From Spirosoma endbachense (GTDB lineage Bacteria; Bacteroidota; Bacteroidia; Cytophagales; Spirosomataceae): a stretch of DNA of 64,000 bases. Within the stretch, counting starts at the first letter, position 1, and each line of letters begins with the position of its first letter. Positions 7,275 through 16,095 of the stretch are shown piece after piece. The translations under genes were made by a program, and so were the position numbers. The notes under the pieces were generated by a model. The model was not told the origin of the DNA, searched no databases, and was given only the letters and a program-made list of their open reading frames with translations. The stretch lies in contig NZ_CP045997.1 in the NCBI RefSeq assembly GCF_010233585.1, forward strand, positions 4,653,251-4,717,250. Reading direction: 5' to 3'.

Positions 7275-10163
7275 ATGAAGAAGATCACCGTTTACCTGTC
7301 GGCTGTGTTGGCCCTGACCCTGGTAAACTCTGCGCATTCGCAAACTAAATTAGTTGAGAAAGTAACCCGGCAGGGCAAAGAACTCATCATACCCTACGAA
7401 AAATACGTACTCCCGAATGGCCTGACGCTCGTGGTTCACGAAGATCACTCCGACCCGGTTGTTCACGTCGATGTCACGTACCACGTTGGTTCTGCCCGCG
7501 AAGAAATCGGCAAATCTGGCTTTGCTCACTTTTTTGAGCACATGATGTTCCAGGGCTCCGATCACGTTGCCGATGATGAACATTTCAAAATCGTTACAGA
7601 ATCGGGTGGAACGCTCAACGGTTCTACCAACCGCGACCGGACCAACTACTACGAAACCCTGCCGAGTAACCAGCTTGAGCGTGCACTCTGGCTCGAAGCC
7701 GACCGGATGGGCTTTTTGCTGGATGCTGTAACCCAGAAAAAATTCGAAATTCAACGCGCAACCGTCAAGAACGAGCGTGGTCAGAATTACGATAACCGTC
7801 CCTACGGTCTGGCGAGCGAAAACGTAGCCAAAAACCTGTTTCCTTATGGCCACCCCTATTCATGGCTGACGATCGGCTACATCGAAGACCTGAACCGGGT
7901 GAATGTCAATGACCTGAAAAACTTCTTTCTGCGGTGGTATGGCCCGAATAATGCCGTGCTGACCGTCGGTGGAGACGTAACTGCCAAACAGGTTGTAACA
8001 CTGGCCGAAAAGTATTTTGGTTCTATTCCACGCGGCCCGGAAGTGACTAAAACGCAGGTGCCCACTCCCGTTCTCGACAAAGACCGGTATGTGTCCTATG
8101 AAGACAACATTCGGTTCCCAATGCTTCAGGTTGTGTTTCCAACGGTGCCAAACTACCATCCCGACGAAGCCCCACTCGATGCACTGGCCGAAATTCTGGG
8201 GGGCGGAAAAAACTCGCTGTTTTACAAAAACTTCGTGAAAGCCCAGCTAGCCGTTCAGGCCAACGCATCGCATCCGGCAACGGAGCTGGCCGGTCAGTTT
8301 ACCATGACGGTATTGCCGTTTCCTGACAAACGGCTGGACAGCACCGAATCCCTGGTTCGCCGGACGCTGAGCGAGTTTGAAAAACGGGGAGTTACAGATG
8401 ATGATATTGCCCAATTTACGGCAACCCGCGAGGCTCAACTTATCGATGGGTTGTCGAGTGTGTCCGGAAAAGTATCGCAACTGGCTGCATTCCAGACCTA
8501 TTTGGGTAATCCAAACTATCTGCCACAGGAACTGAAACGCTACAAGTCCGTTACAAAGGCGGATGTGATGCGGGTTTATAACCAGTATATTAAAGGGAAA
8601 AACGCCGTTATATTGACCGTTTATCCGAAAGGGAAACCCGAAATCGTAGCAAAGCCAGACAATTATACGGTCTCGACAGCCAATTACAAAGCACCTGATT
8701 ATGGCTATAATGGCCTGACGTATACGAAGCCCAACGATAGCTTCGACCGGAAAACCAAACCAGGCCCAGGGCCGAATCCGACCCTGAAAGTACCTCCATT
8801 CTGGACCGATAAGCTGCCCAATGGTTTAAAAATGATCGGTACCCGGAATGATGAAATTCCAGAGGTAACACTGCTGTTTTCGATTAAAGGCGGTCATCTC
8901 TTATCAGCGAATGATCCGGCCAAAGCGGGTATCGCCCAGTTGACCGCTGCGCTGATGAATGAAGCGACGCAGAATTTCTCCAACGAACAGCTCAATACAA
9001 AACTGGAGAAATTAGGCAGTAGCGTCGACATTCGGGCCGGTACCGAAGAAATTAACGTTTCGGTTGAATCGCTGACCAAAAACCTTGATTCGACACTGGC
9101 ATTGGTTGAAGAAAAGCTCTTACGACCCAAGTTTGCGCCCGACGATTTCGAACGGCTTAAGAAACAACAACTGGAACTGATTGCCAATCAGGGAACTCAG
9201 CCAGTGGTCATTGCCAACAAAGCGTATAACAAACTCATTTACGGTACCGACAACATTCGGTCGATTCCCGTGAGTGGCACGGCGAAAACCGTTGAAGCCA
9301 TCACGCTCGATGATGTGAAGGCGTTTTATACCAACTATTTTTCACCCTCAGTGACGAATCTGGTCATTGTGGGCGATGTTGAACAGGCTGCGGTGCTTCC
9401 CAAGCTGGCTTTCCTCAACAAATGGACAGCAAAACCCGTAAAAATTCCAACGGCATCCGTTGCCCGGAAAATCGACAAGACCCGCATTTACCTGATCGAC
9501 AAGGAGAAAGCCGCTCAATCTGAAATTCGGATCGGTTATCTGACCGATATGCCCTACGACGCAACGGGCGATTATTACCGGAGTGGCTTGACCAATTACA
9601 TGCTTGGCGGTGCGTTTAACAGCCGGATCAATATGAATCTGCGCGAAGACAAGGGCTACACTTATGGAGCGCGTTCAGGCTTTTCGAGTACGCACACACC
9701 AGGTCCGTTTACGGCGCAGGCGGGTGTAAAAGCAGCTGCAACGGATAGCTCGGTCGTTGAGTTTATCAAAGAAATCACCAATTATGGCAAGGCTGGCATT
9801 ACCGATCAGGAACTGGCATTTGTGAAAAGCTCACTTGGTCAGGTCGATGCACTTCGGTACGAAACATCGCTTCAGAAAGCATTTTTCCTGGGCCGGGTAA
9901 TTGATTATGATCTGCCCCGTAATTTCACGGAACAACAGAACGACATCCTCCGCAACATAACCAAAGCCCAGATCGATGCCATTGCTAAAAAGCGTTTGCC
10001 GGTCAATAACATGGTTATTACGGTAGTAGGCAACAAAGAATTGGTAAAACCCGGTCTCGAACGATTGGGCTACGAACTGATCGAGTTAGACAAAGAAGGG
10101 AATCCAGTGGCTACAGCAGCAGTAGTAGCGCCACCCGCCCGCGCCGGATCATCTAAACCGTAA
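7275..10163 (+). CDS. Secreted M16 (insulinase/pitrilysin family) zinc peptidase, two-domain fusion
   Basis: A 962-residue protein with a signal peptide (residues 1-23). The N-terminal M16 domain carries the inverted zinc motif H85-F-F-E88-H89, with a third ligand expected in the segment ATVKNERGQNYDNRPYG. The C-terminal half (from about residue 500) is a second M16 domain. It keeps the fold motifs (FSIKGGHLLSAND, NLREDKGYTYGARSGF) but has no HXXEH, so it is the usual inactive partner of the clam-shell. Family members degrade peptides in the periplasm. The gene ends about 30 bp before a terminator and seems unconnected to the neighbouring sugar genes. Confidence 0.93.
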   Translation: MKKITVYLSAVLALTLVNSAHSQTKLVEKVTRQGKELIIPYEKYVLPNGLTLVVHEDHSDPVVHVDVTYHVGSAREEIGKSGFAHFFEHMMFQGSDHVADDEHFKIVTESGGTLNGSTNRDRTNYYETLPSNQLERALWLEADRMGFLLDAVTQKKFEIQRATVKNERGQNYDNRPYGLASENVAKNLFPYGHPYSWLTIGYIEDLNRVNVNDLKNFFLRWYGPNNAVLTVGGDVTAKQVVTLAEKYFGSIPRGPEVTKTQVPTPVLDKDRYVSYEDNIRFPMLQVVFPTVPNYHPDEAPLDALAEILGGGKNSLFYKNFVKAQLAVQANASHPATELAGQFTMTVLPFPDKRLDSTESLVRRTLSEFEKRGVTDDDIAQFTATREAQLIDGLSSVSGKVSQLAAFQTYLGNPNYLPQELKRYKSVTKADVMRVYNQYIKGKNAVILTVYPKGKPEIVAKPDNYTVSTANYKAPDYGYNGLTYTKPNDSFDRKTKPGPGPNPTLKVPPFWTDKLPNGLKMIGTRNDEIPEVTLLFSIKGGHLLSANDPAKAGIAQLTAALMNEATQNFSNEQLNTKLEKLGSSVDIRAGTEEINVSVESLTKNLDSTLALVEEKLLRPKFAPDDFERLKKQQLELIANQGTQPVVIANKAYNKLIYGTDNIRSIPVSGTAKTVEAITLDDVKAFYTNYFSPSVTNLVIVGDVEQAAVLPKLAFLNKWTAKPVKIPTASVARKIDKTRIYLIDKEKAAQSEIRIGYLTDMPYDATGDYYRSGLTNYMLGGAFNSRINMNLREDKGYTYGARSGFSSTHTPGPFTAQAGVKAAATDSSVVEFIKEITNYGKAGITDQELAFVKSSLGQVDALRYETSLQKAFFLGRVIDYDLPRNFTEQQNDILRNITKAQIDAIAKKRLPVNNMVITVVGNKELVKPGLERLGYELIELDKEGNPVATAAVVAPPARAGSSKP

Positions 10164-10194
10164 CGGGTTGTTTTCCAGCATACGTCCACAAAAG

Positions 10195-10228
10195 AAGCCG
10201 CGCTCAATTTAATTGGGCGTGGCTTTTA
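10195..10228 (+). terminator. Rho-independent-type terminator after the M16 gene
   Basis: An imperfect stem at about 10195-10209 (AAGCCGCGCTCAATT) pairs with 10211-10225, using G-U pairs, and is followed by a short T-run. It starts about 30 bp after the stop codon, so it fits a terminator for the upstream plus-strand gene. Confidence 0.65.
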
Positions 10229-10521
10229 TGTTTGGACAGGTAACGCCGGAGAAGTTTTCCTGCAGAGACGCATTTCCAGCATACAAAAGAGTATTTCAGG
10301 GCATCGAAGGACTACTTCATCCTAGTGATTCAGCATAGCTACGCTGATTGCGCACACACAATGAAGCTAAAACATCACGCGATGACTACCCGGAAAGAGC
10401 AAATTAAAACCGAAAGAGGTAATTTGGCTCCGGAAAAGACTTTACAATCGTGGGCGTGCGTCTTGCTTCAGGAAGTATCAGATCGCTCGAATACGCAACC
10501 AGCAATTAATTAACCTAACTC
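10229..10521. other. Gene-free leader region upstream of the FucP-type transporter
   Basis: About 290 bp with no recognisable gene. A 62-codon frame at 10325-10513 has no signal peptide, no family resemblance and repeated in-frame start codons; I treat it as chance. The region presumably contains the promoter of the transporter, but no convincing Bacteroidota -33/-7 pair was seen. Confidence 0.4.
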
Positions 10522-11766
10522 ATGCAGGCAACAACCGCACCTGGCAAATCGACGCCAGCCACTTTTACCGACAGTAAATACCTGATCACCCTTGTTTTTG
10601 TCACGTCACTTTTCATGTTTTGGGGCGTTGCCATCACGATGGGCGATGTGCTGAACAAGCATTTTCAGCATGTTTTGAACCTCACCAAGACCCAATCTGC
10701 CTTTGTTCAGTTTGCAATTTTTGGCGCTTACTTTGTGATGGGTATCCCGGCTGGTTTGTTTATGAAGCGGTTTGGGTATAAAAACGGGGTGTTACTGGGG
10801 CTTTCACTTTTTGCAACGGGTGCCTTTCTGTTTGTTCCAGCGGCTGCCGCTGCTTCCTTTACTTATTTTGGTATTGCTCTTTTCATTTTGGGCTGCGGGC
10901 TTTCAACGCTTGAAACCGTTGCCCACCCATTTGTTGCTTCACTTGGCGATCAGCGTACCAGTGATCAACGCATCAATTTTGCCCAGGCATTCAATGCATT
11001 AGGTGCCATTATCGGACCAGCGATCGGTTCTTATTTTCTGTTACGCAATAATACTGAGGGCAGCACCGATCTGACGTCGGTTAAGACATTGTACATCGTG
11101 ATTGGCAGTGTGATCGCTACCATCGCCATCCTGTTTTCATTCGTTAAAGTGCCCGCTTTAACGGACCCACACGCCGTAGTCGATCCTGAAGCGGCAAACG
11201 TCGATGTGGAGCCGGGAAAAACGCTGTTTCAGCATAAGCACTTTGTCTGGGCAGTTATCGCTCAGTTTTTCAATGTGGCCGCACAGGGAGGTACCTGGGC
11301 ATTTTTTATTAATTACGGTCACGAAAAAATGGGGTTTTCAGACGCTACAGCGGGCAATTACATGGTGCTATTTATGGGGCTGATGCTGGCTGGCCGTTTT
11401 GTAGGTACATTCCTGATGCGTGTTATTGCCCCCCATTCGTTACTGGCCATTTTTGCGGCTGGTAACATTGTCATGTGTCTCATCATTGCGCAAAGTTTCG
11501 GATGGCCTTCATTTATTGCCTTACTGATGCTCAATTTCTTCTTCAGTATCATGTTCCCGACCATTTTTAGCCTGGGTTTAAAAAACCTTGGCTCCCATAC
11601 CCAGCAAGCTTCTTCCTTTATTTCGATGGGCGTGGTTGGTGGTGCTGTTTTCCCCTTTTTGATGGGTATGGCTGCCGAAAAAGATGTGGCCAATGCATAT
11701 TACTTACCAATCATTTGTTACGCTGTTATTTTTCTGTTCGGCGCTAAGTTTTATAAGGTGAAATAA
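10522..11766 (+). CDS. fucP: FucP-family sugar:H+ symporter (MFS)
   Basis: A 414-residue integral membrane protein with about 12 hydrophobic helices, of the fucose:H+ symporter branch of the major facilitator superfamily. Signatures shared with E. coli FucP include the segment around LTKTQSAFVQFAIFGAYFV, IPAGLFMKRFGYKNG, the ALFILGCGLSTLETVAHPFV helix, and NFAQAFNALGAIIGP. It moves a neutral sugar across the inner membrane with protons. The exact sugar is not decided by sequence; fucose, rhamnose or galactose are all possible. Its place between GH105 and KduI/KduD suggests a role in plant polysaccharide uptake. A strong hairpin follows the stop codon. Confidence 0.85.
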   Translation: MQATTAPGKSTPATFTDSKYLITLVFVTSLFMFWGVAITMGDVLNKHFQHVLNLTKTQSAFVQFAIFGAYFVMGIPAGLFMKRFGYKNGVLLGLSLFATGAFLFVPAAAAASFTYFGIALFILGCGLSTLETVAHPFVASLGDQRTSDQRINFAQAFNALGAIIGPAIGSYFLLRNNTEGSTDLTSVKTLYIVIGSVIATIAILFSFVKVPALTDPHAVVDPEAANVDVEPGKTLFQHKHFVWAVIAQFFNVAAQGGTWAFFINYGHEKMGFSDATAGNYMVLFMGLMLAGRFVGTFLMRVIAPHSLLAIFAAGNIVMCLIIAQSFGWPSFIALLMLNFFFSIMFPTIFSLGLKNLGSHTQQASSFISMGVVGGAVFPFLMGMAAEKDVANAYYLPIICYAVIFLFGAKFYKVK

Positions 11767-11802
11767 CCGCATACTCACTCTTTGCTAATTGCAGTAACCC
11801 AG

Positions 11803-11866
11803 AATAACAGAGAGGCCCAACGTATTAATTTGTCGATACGTTGGGCCTCTCTGTTATTGTGTTTTT
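11803..11866 (+). terminator. 23-bp-arm hairpin with T-run after the transporter gene
   Basis: Perfect 23-bp arms at 11803-11825 and 11836-11858 surround a 10-nt loop. A T-rich tail (GTGTTTTTTG) follows, about 37 bp downstream of the transporter stop. The T-run makes a terminator likely. The arm length is well above that of an ordinary terminator and resembles the other long palindromes of the window, though the arm sequence is unrelated to their two main families. Confidence 0.75.
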
Positions 11867-11961
11867 TGAGCTGCTCTGGCAGTTAATAGGTTCATCAACT
11901 CCTGACATAGGGCTGTCACTACAGGTATTTACATTTGCTACCCTACAGCAAACGTATCAAA

Positions 11962-12420
11962 ATGGCCACGCAGACTGGAAAACCATTCAACATTATTGGC
12001 ATCTCGGTAAAAACAACAAACGAAAATGGTAAAGCAGGAAATGATATTCCTGTACTCTGGGATAAATTCATGTCGGAAGGGATTTTGTCACAGATTCCCA
12101 ACAAAATTGATGATACAATTTACTGTGTTTATACCGACTACGAAAAAGATTACACCAGGCCCTATACAACAATTCTGGCCTGTGCAGTAAGCACGCTGGA
12201 AGCTATTCCAGACGGAATGATCGGACGAACGATTGGCGATGGAAAATATATGGAATTTACTACAACAGGGAATTTACAAAAGGGAATAGTATTCGATGCA
12301 TGGACAAAAATCTGGCGTTCATCTATTCCCAGAGCCTATACTGCCGACTTTGAAGTGTATGGTGTAAAAGCGCAAAATCCCGACGATGCTGAAGTGGCTA
12401 TTTTTATAGCAATTGATTAG
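11962..12420 (+). CDS. GyrI-like / AraC-effector-binding-domain protein
   Basis: Taking the ATG at 11962 gives 152 residues; an in-frame ATG 27 bp upstream adds only MLPYSKRIK. The sequence has the stand-alone effector-binding (GyrI/Cass2-like) fold pattern: FNIIGISVKTTNENG at the start, IPVLWDKFMSEGI, YCVYTDYEKDYTRPYTTILACAV, and the end motif FEVYGVKAQNPDDAEVAIFIAI. Such proteins bind small hydrophobic or cationic ligands without a DNA-binding domain. The next gene starts 2 bp after its stop, so the two are almost certainly co-translated. Confidence 0.75.
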   Translation: MATQTGKPFNIIGISVKTTNENGKAGNDIPVLWDKFMSEGILSQIPNKIDDTIYCVYTDYEKDYTRPYTTILACAVSTLEAIPDGMIGRTIGDGKYMEFTTTGNLQKGIVFDAWTKIWRSSIPRAYTADFEVYGVKAQNPDDAEVAIFIAID

Positions 12421-12422
12421 TA

Positions 12423-12791
12423 ATGAAAGAAATAGACAATTTTTACCTGCAAAAAGAAGAATCAATAAAAAGCTGTTTACTAGCAATACGAGACATTATT
12501 TGTTCGCAGGATATAGACCTGACAAGTGCCTGGAAATATGGCATGCCTTTTTTTTGTTACAAAGGAAAAATGGTTTGTTATCTCTGGGTTCATAAAAAAC
12601 GTCAATTGCCTTACCTTGGACTTGTCGAAGGAAAACGACTTGACCATCCTGACTTACTACTTGAAAAGCGTTCAAGAATGAAAATAATGCTGTTTAACCC
12701 GAATGAAGACCTCCCTCGACAAGCCATTGAAACTATTTTAGGGCAGACCATTGATCTCTATAAATCAGGCGAAATACCCCTCAGGAAGTAA
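12423..12791 (+). CDS. DUF1801 domain protein
   Basis: A 122-residue protein matching the DUF1801 (YdhG-like) pattern: an N-terminal helical part, then the core motif AWKYGMPFFCYKGKMVCYLW, and the C-terminal MKIMLFNPNEDLPRQAIETIL. The function of the family is unknown. The start ATG is 2 bp downstream of the stop of the GyrI-like gene (TAGTAATG), a tight spacing that suggests translational coupling and a shared, possibly small-molecule-sensing, role. Confidence 0.8.
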   Translation: MKEIDNFYLQKEESIKSCLLAIRDIICSQDIDLTSAWKYGMPFFCYKGKMVCYLWVHKKRQLPYLGLVEGKRLDHPDLLLEKRSRMKIMLFNPNEDLPRQAIETILGQTIDLYKSGEIPLRK

Positions 12792-12927
12792 GGGGTGATA
12801 TGCCCCTGGCCACGATCCATCAACTAATGGATCGTGAAAGTTTCCCCCTTCCTCAAGCTACTACGCTACCCATTTATATATTATCCGTACTAGTCATGAA
12901 TGGGGTTGATTATAAACCTATAATGAC

Positions 12928-12991
12928 AAACCTAAAAGCCGGGCCGCCGTGCGGTTTCAAAAACCGCATCGGCGGCCCGGCTTTTAGGTTT
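12928..12991. repeat. 64-bp palindrome with 3-nt loop (CGGTTT core)
   Basis: Arms 12928-12957 and 12961-12991 pair over 30 bp with a single bulged base. Only CAA remains as the loop. The outer end reads AAACCTAAAAGCCGGGCC; the inner end GCGGTTT/AAACCGC resembles the CGGTTT...AAACCG family at 3.2, 18.4 and 55.0 kb. There is no T-run; a further A/T-rich stretch follows. Confidence 0.88.
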
Positions 12992-13112
12992 AAATGGGCC
13001 GAGCACTAGATTTACTATCGATTCCTGGCACCAATTCACTGGTTGCTCAGGCTAATTCATGACTTTGCCCTACCAAATCTTCCTGCCTATCTTTTTACAG
13101 TTTCTTCTTATC

Positions 13113-13157
13113 AGGCCATTTGCGTCGAGCCGTGCCACGGCTCGACGCAAATGGCCT
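13113..13157. repeat. 45-bp near-perfect palindrome (GTGCCACGG family)
   Basis: Positions 13113-13134 and 13136-13157 are perfect 22-bp inverted repeats around a single central base. It reads AGGCCATTTGCGTCGAGCC from the outer end, with the centre GTGCCAC. The right half closely matches the right arm of the element at 56420-56516 (CACGGCTCGA, then GC, then AA, then CCT). Confidence 0.9.
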
Positions 13158-13395
13158 ATTTAAAAGATAAATAGGCAACTGGCTCACTATCAATCTAATT
13201 GCTAATTATTCGAGTAGAGTATATCCTAATTCTGCTATTAAAGGGTATTGTCTGAACGCTGATGACTATTTCTTAGTAGTAATTTGGCGATCTGATGAAT
13301 AATTTGGCCCATATTTGGCCCATTAAACTACGTTGTTACTGTACGCTTTTCAAACCCATTTACAACCCTGACATTGGCAGACAATCCATACAAGT

Positions 13396-14280
13396 ATGCA
13401 AACTGAACTGACAAAACACGCAGCTAATCAGACTGAACAGGAAACATTTTTTGAAAGCCGGTATGCTACCTCCCCAACCGAAGTGAAAGGGATGAATACG
13501 GATCAGCTTCGGCAGAATTTTCTTATTGAGAATCTGTTCATTGCTGACCAGTTCCGGTGGGTGCTGTCGTTTTTCGACCGATACCTGACTGGTGGGATTA
13601 TGCCTGTTGATGGCCCTGTTGCACTAACTGCGCCAGACCAGTTAAAAGCCGCTTATTTCCTGGAACGGCGTGAACTGGGAATCATTAATGTGGGTGGACC
13701 TGGGCAAGTGGTGGCCGATGGTATAGCATATGATCTGGACTATAAAGAAGCATTGTATATTGGTCAGGGGACGCAGTCAATTCTATTTAGCTCTAATGAT
13801 GCCAATGCTCCGGCTAAGTTTTACCTAAATTCGACACCCGCCACTAAAAACTATCCCACTCGTAAAGTTTCGAGAGCAGACGCCGAAGTTGTTGAACTAG
13901 GCGCTCTAGGTACATCTAACCATCGGACAATCAATAAGCTGATCGTCAATAGCGTTCTGCCGACCTGCCAGCTGCAAATGGGTATGACGGAGCTGAAAAC
14001 GGGTAGTGTCTGGAATACTATGCCCGCCCACACGCACGATCGGCGGATGGAGGTCTATTTTTACTTTGAAGTTCCCGAAAATCAGGCCGTTTGTCATTTC
14101 ATGGGACAACCGCAGGAAACCCGCCATATCTGGATGCAGAACGAACAGGCAGTTATTTCGCCCAACTGGTCGATTCACTCCGGTGCCGGTACTTCCAACT
14201 ACACGTTCATTTGGGGGATGGCAGGTGAAAATCTTGACTATAGCGACATGGATTTCTGCCCAATTACTGACTTAAAATAG
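13396..14280 (+). CDS. kduI: 5-dehydro-4-deoxy-D-glucuronate isomerase KduI
   Basis: A 294-residue cupin enzyme that converts 5-keto-4-deoxyuronate to 3-deoxy-D-glycero-2,5-hexodiulosonate in the cytosol. It is homologous to E. coli KduI along its length. The zinc ligands are in place: His212, His214 and Glu219 in PAHTHDRRMEVYFYFE, and His261 in SPNWSIHSG. Other conserved blocks are YFLERRELGIINVGG and FMGQPQETRHIWM. The N terminus is about 16 residues longer than the 278-residue E. coli enzyme; Met33 would be the alternative start, but it would trim conserved sequence only slightly. kduD follows 177 bp downstream. Confidence 0.96.
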   Translation: MQTELTKHAANQTEQETFFESRYATSPTEVKGMNTDQLRQNFLIENLFIADQFRWVLSFFDRYLTGGIMPVDGPVALTAPDQLKAAYFLERRELGIINVGGPGQVVADGIAYDLDYKEALYIGQGTQSILFSSNDANAPAKFYLNSTPATKNYPTRKVSRADAEVVELGALGTSNHRTINKLIVNSVLPTCQLQMGMTELKTGSVWNTMPAHTHDRRMEVYFYFEVPENQAVCHFMGQPQETRHIWMQNEQAVISPNWSIHSGAGTSNYTFIWGMAGENLDYSDMDFCPITDLK

Positions 14281-14457
14281 ACTAAGATTTACGTTTGTTC
14301 GGGTCCTGAATTTGATGAAAAACCCGCTGGTCGTCATGACTGGGGGATAAGTTTTGGCATTTAGTTTACCTGGATCTATGGTACTACAGGTTAATTTCGC
14401 GCGTTAGACCCCCGTAGACCGAATGGGCTTACGATTAAAAACCACCATCTAAAACAC

Positions 14458-15231
14458 ATGAGTTCAGTACTTAATACTTTTTCACTGACTGGTAAACTGG
14501 CACTTGTAACAGGCTGTAAACGAGGTATAGGAAAGGCCATGGCTGAGGCTTTGGCTGAGGCAGGTGCCGATATTATTGGTGTTTCAGCCAATCTGGAGTT
14601 AAGCGGTAGTGCCGTCTCGCAATCCGTTGAACAGACAGGCCGCAAATTCTACGCCTATCAGGCCGATTTCAGTAAGCGGGAATCCATCTATACGTTTATC
14701 GAACAGCTAAAAAAAGACCATCCAACCATTGATATTCTGGTGAACAATGCGGGTACGATTTTACGCAAACCTGCCGCCGAGCACCCCGATGAATACTGGG
14801 ATGAGGTCATTGCCATCAATCAGACAGCGCAGTTTATTCTAACCCGTGAAATCGGGAAAGACATGATTGCGAAAGGAAGCGGGAAGGTCATATTTACGGC
14901 CTCGTTGCTCACTTTTCAGGGTGGCGTCAACGTGCCAGGTTATGCTGCCAGCAAGGGAGCAATTGGTAGTCTGGTAAAATCGTTTGCAAATGAATGGGCA
15001 TCGAAAGGCGTCAACGTCAATGCCATTGCTCCTGGCTACATCTCAACCGATAATACTGAAGCATTACGAAATGACCCAGTTCGTAGCAAATCGATCCTCG
15101 ACCGGATTCCTGCCGCTCGATGGGGTGAGCCCGATGATTTCAAAGGCCCGATTGTTTTCCTTGCCTCCGACGCGGCCCGTTATGTTCATGGCACAGTGCT
15201 AACTGTCGATGGTGGCTGGATGGGCCGGTAG
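14458..15231 (+). CDS. kduD: 2-dehydro-3-deoxy-D-gluconate 5-dehydrogenase KduD
   Basis: A 257-residue SDR that reduces the KduI product to 2-keto-3-deoxy-D-gluconate with NAD(P)H. Cofactor motif TGCKRGIG is at residues 18-25, NNAGT at 96-100, catalytic Ser149, and GYAASKG with Tyr162 and Lys166. The C-terminal VHGTVLTVDGGWMGR is typical of KduD. Immediate position after kduI supports the specific assignment over a generic 3-oxoacyl reductase. The downstream KDG kinase and aldolase are not in the window. Confidence 0.93.
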   Translation: MSSVLNTFSLTGKLALVTGCKRGIGKAMAEALAEAGADIIGVSANLELSGSAVSQSVEQTGRKFYAYQADFSKRESIYTFIEQLKKDHPTIDILVNNAGTILRKPAAEHPDEYWDEVIAINQTAQFILTREIGKDMIAKGSGKVIFTASLLTFQGGVNVPGYAASKGAIGSLVKSFANEWASKGVNVNAIAPGYISTDNTEALRNDPVRSKSILDRIPAARWGEPDDFKGPIVFLASDAARYVHGTVLTVDGGWMGR

Positions 15232-15270
15232 AATTAGTAAAGAAAGACATCGCAGAATCCCAATAATGGT

Positions 15271-15346
15271 AGGTCTTTCGCTTAACCGTGCCACGGTAAC
15301 TAAGTGCATCATCAGTAACTGTGGCACGGCTCCAGGCCAAAATCCT
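15271..15346. repeat. Imperfect palindrome (GTGCCACGG family) between convergent genes
   Basis: The left part reads AGGTCTTTCGC (15271-15281) then CCGTGCCACGG. The right part has GTGGCACGG and ends AATCCT at 15346. Core arms 15284-15301 and 15314-15331 pair with three mismatches. The element has the same outer and inner motifs as the 5.4-kb palindrome but is more decayed. It lies between kduD and the convergent NAD(P)-binding gene, so it may also act as a bidirectional terminator. Confidence 0.7.
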
Positions 15347-15406
15347 TAAAGTACAAAACAGCTTCCCTGTTTATCGTCTTCGCGGTCTTTGTTGCCCCAA
15401 ATCCGT

Positions 15407-16069
15407 TTAGCGCTTCGCCAGAGCAACAATATCTTTCACTTCCAGAATTGGTTTTTCGTATCCCAGACTTACGGATTTAATCATCGCTAAGCCCAGTTCC
15501 TGTAAAGTTGAAAAGCCAGCCGGGTAAAGCGCACGACCAATCGGATATAACCAGGCCACATACTTGTAATAGCTCAACTTATTTCTCAGCCCTTTGGTCG
15601 CCCGAAGAAATCCCGGCCGGAACATATACGCTTTTTTGAAAGGTAGCCGCATCAGTGCATTTTCAGTAGCTCCTTTCACCCTGGCCCACATACTCCGACC
15701 CTGTTCCGTGCTGTCGGTGGCAGCCCCGGAAATGTAGCCGAAGGTCATATCTGGATTTAGTTTTGCCAGTAGTTCTGCCACACGGAGAGTCAGGTCATAC
15801 GTCAATCGGCGGTATTCGGCTTCGTTCATACCCACCGACGATACACCCAGGCAGAAAAAACAGGCATTGTATCCCGTCAATTGTTTTTCAATGGGCGACA
15901 GATCAAAAAAATTGGAATGGATGATTTCGCGTAATTTGGGATGCGACACACCCACTGGTTTACGGTTAATGACTAAAACCTGTTCGACATCGGGATGCAG
16001 CAGGCATTCATGCATGACGCCTTCGCCCACCATACCGGTAGCGCCAGTGATAATTGCTTTGATTTTCAT
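15407..16069 (-). CDS. NAD(P)H-binding Rossmann-fold protein (atypical SDR / HTATIP2-like)
   Basis: A 220-residue protein with an N-terminal glycine-rich cofactor motif, ITGATGMVGEGV (residues 8-19), followed by HPDVEQVLVINRKP. This is the pattern of the NAD(P)H-binding atypical SDRs related to NmrA and CC3/TIP30 (HTATIP2). CFFCLGVSSVG and FGYISGAATDSTEQG match the later strands. The substrate is unknown; many members are oxidoreductases or redox sensors. The start codon lies 26 bp downstream of the stop of the cyclase-like gene on the same strand, so the two probably form an operon. Confidence 0.82.
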   Translation of the reverse strand: MKIKAIITGATGMVGEGVMHECLLHPDVEQVLVINRKPVGVSHPKLREIIHSNFFDLSPIEKQLTGYNACFFCLGVSSVGMNEAEYRRLTYDLTLRVAELLAKLNPDMTFGYISGAATDSTEQGRSMWARVKGATENALMRLPFKKAYMFRPGFLRATKGLRNKLSYYKYVAWLYPIGRALYPAGFSTLQELGLAMIKSVSLGYEKPILEVKDIVALAKR

Positions 16070-16095
16070 AGAGGGTTACTAAAGTATTTCGGAAG

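Larger units (their letters stand above)
12792..13395. other. 604-bp gene-free region with two long palindromes upstream of kduI
   Basis: There is no supported gene. A frame at 12800-13009 is created by the palindrome it covers. The region holds the palindromes at 12928-12991 and 13113-13157 and presumably the promoter of kduI. An additional outer pair (TGCCTAT near 13084 and ATAGGCA near 13171) brackets the second palindrome. Confidence 0.6.

Noticed and set aside
10325..10513. 62-codon plus-strand frame ahead of the transporter gene
   Set aside because: No recognisable feature; low-complexity polar composition. I judged it chance, although a leader peptide cannot be fully excluded.
12800..13009. 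69-codon frame after the DUF1801 gene
   Set aside because: It is created by the long palindrome at 12928-12991, whose arms encode the second half.
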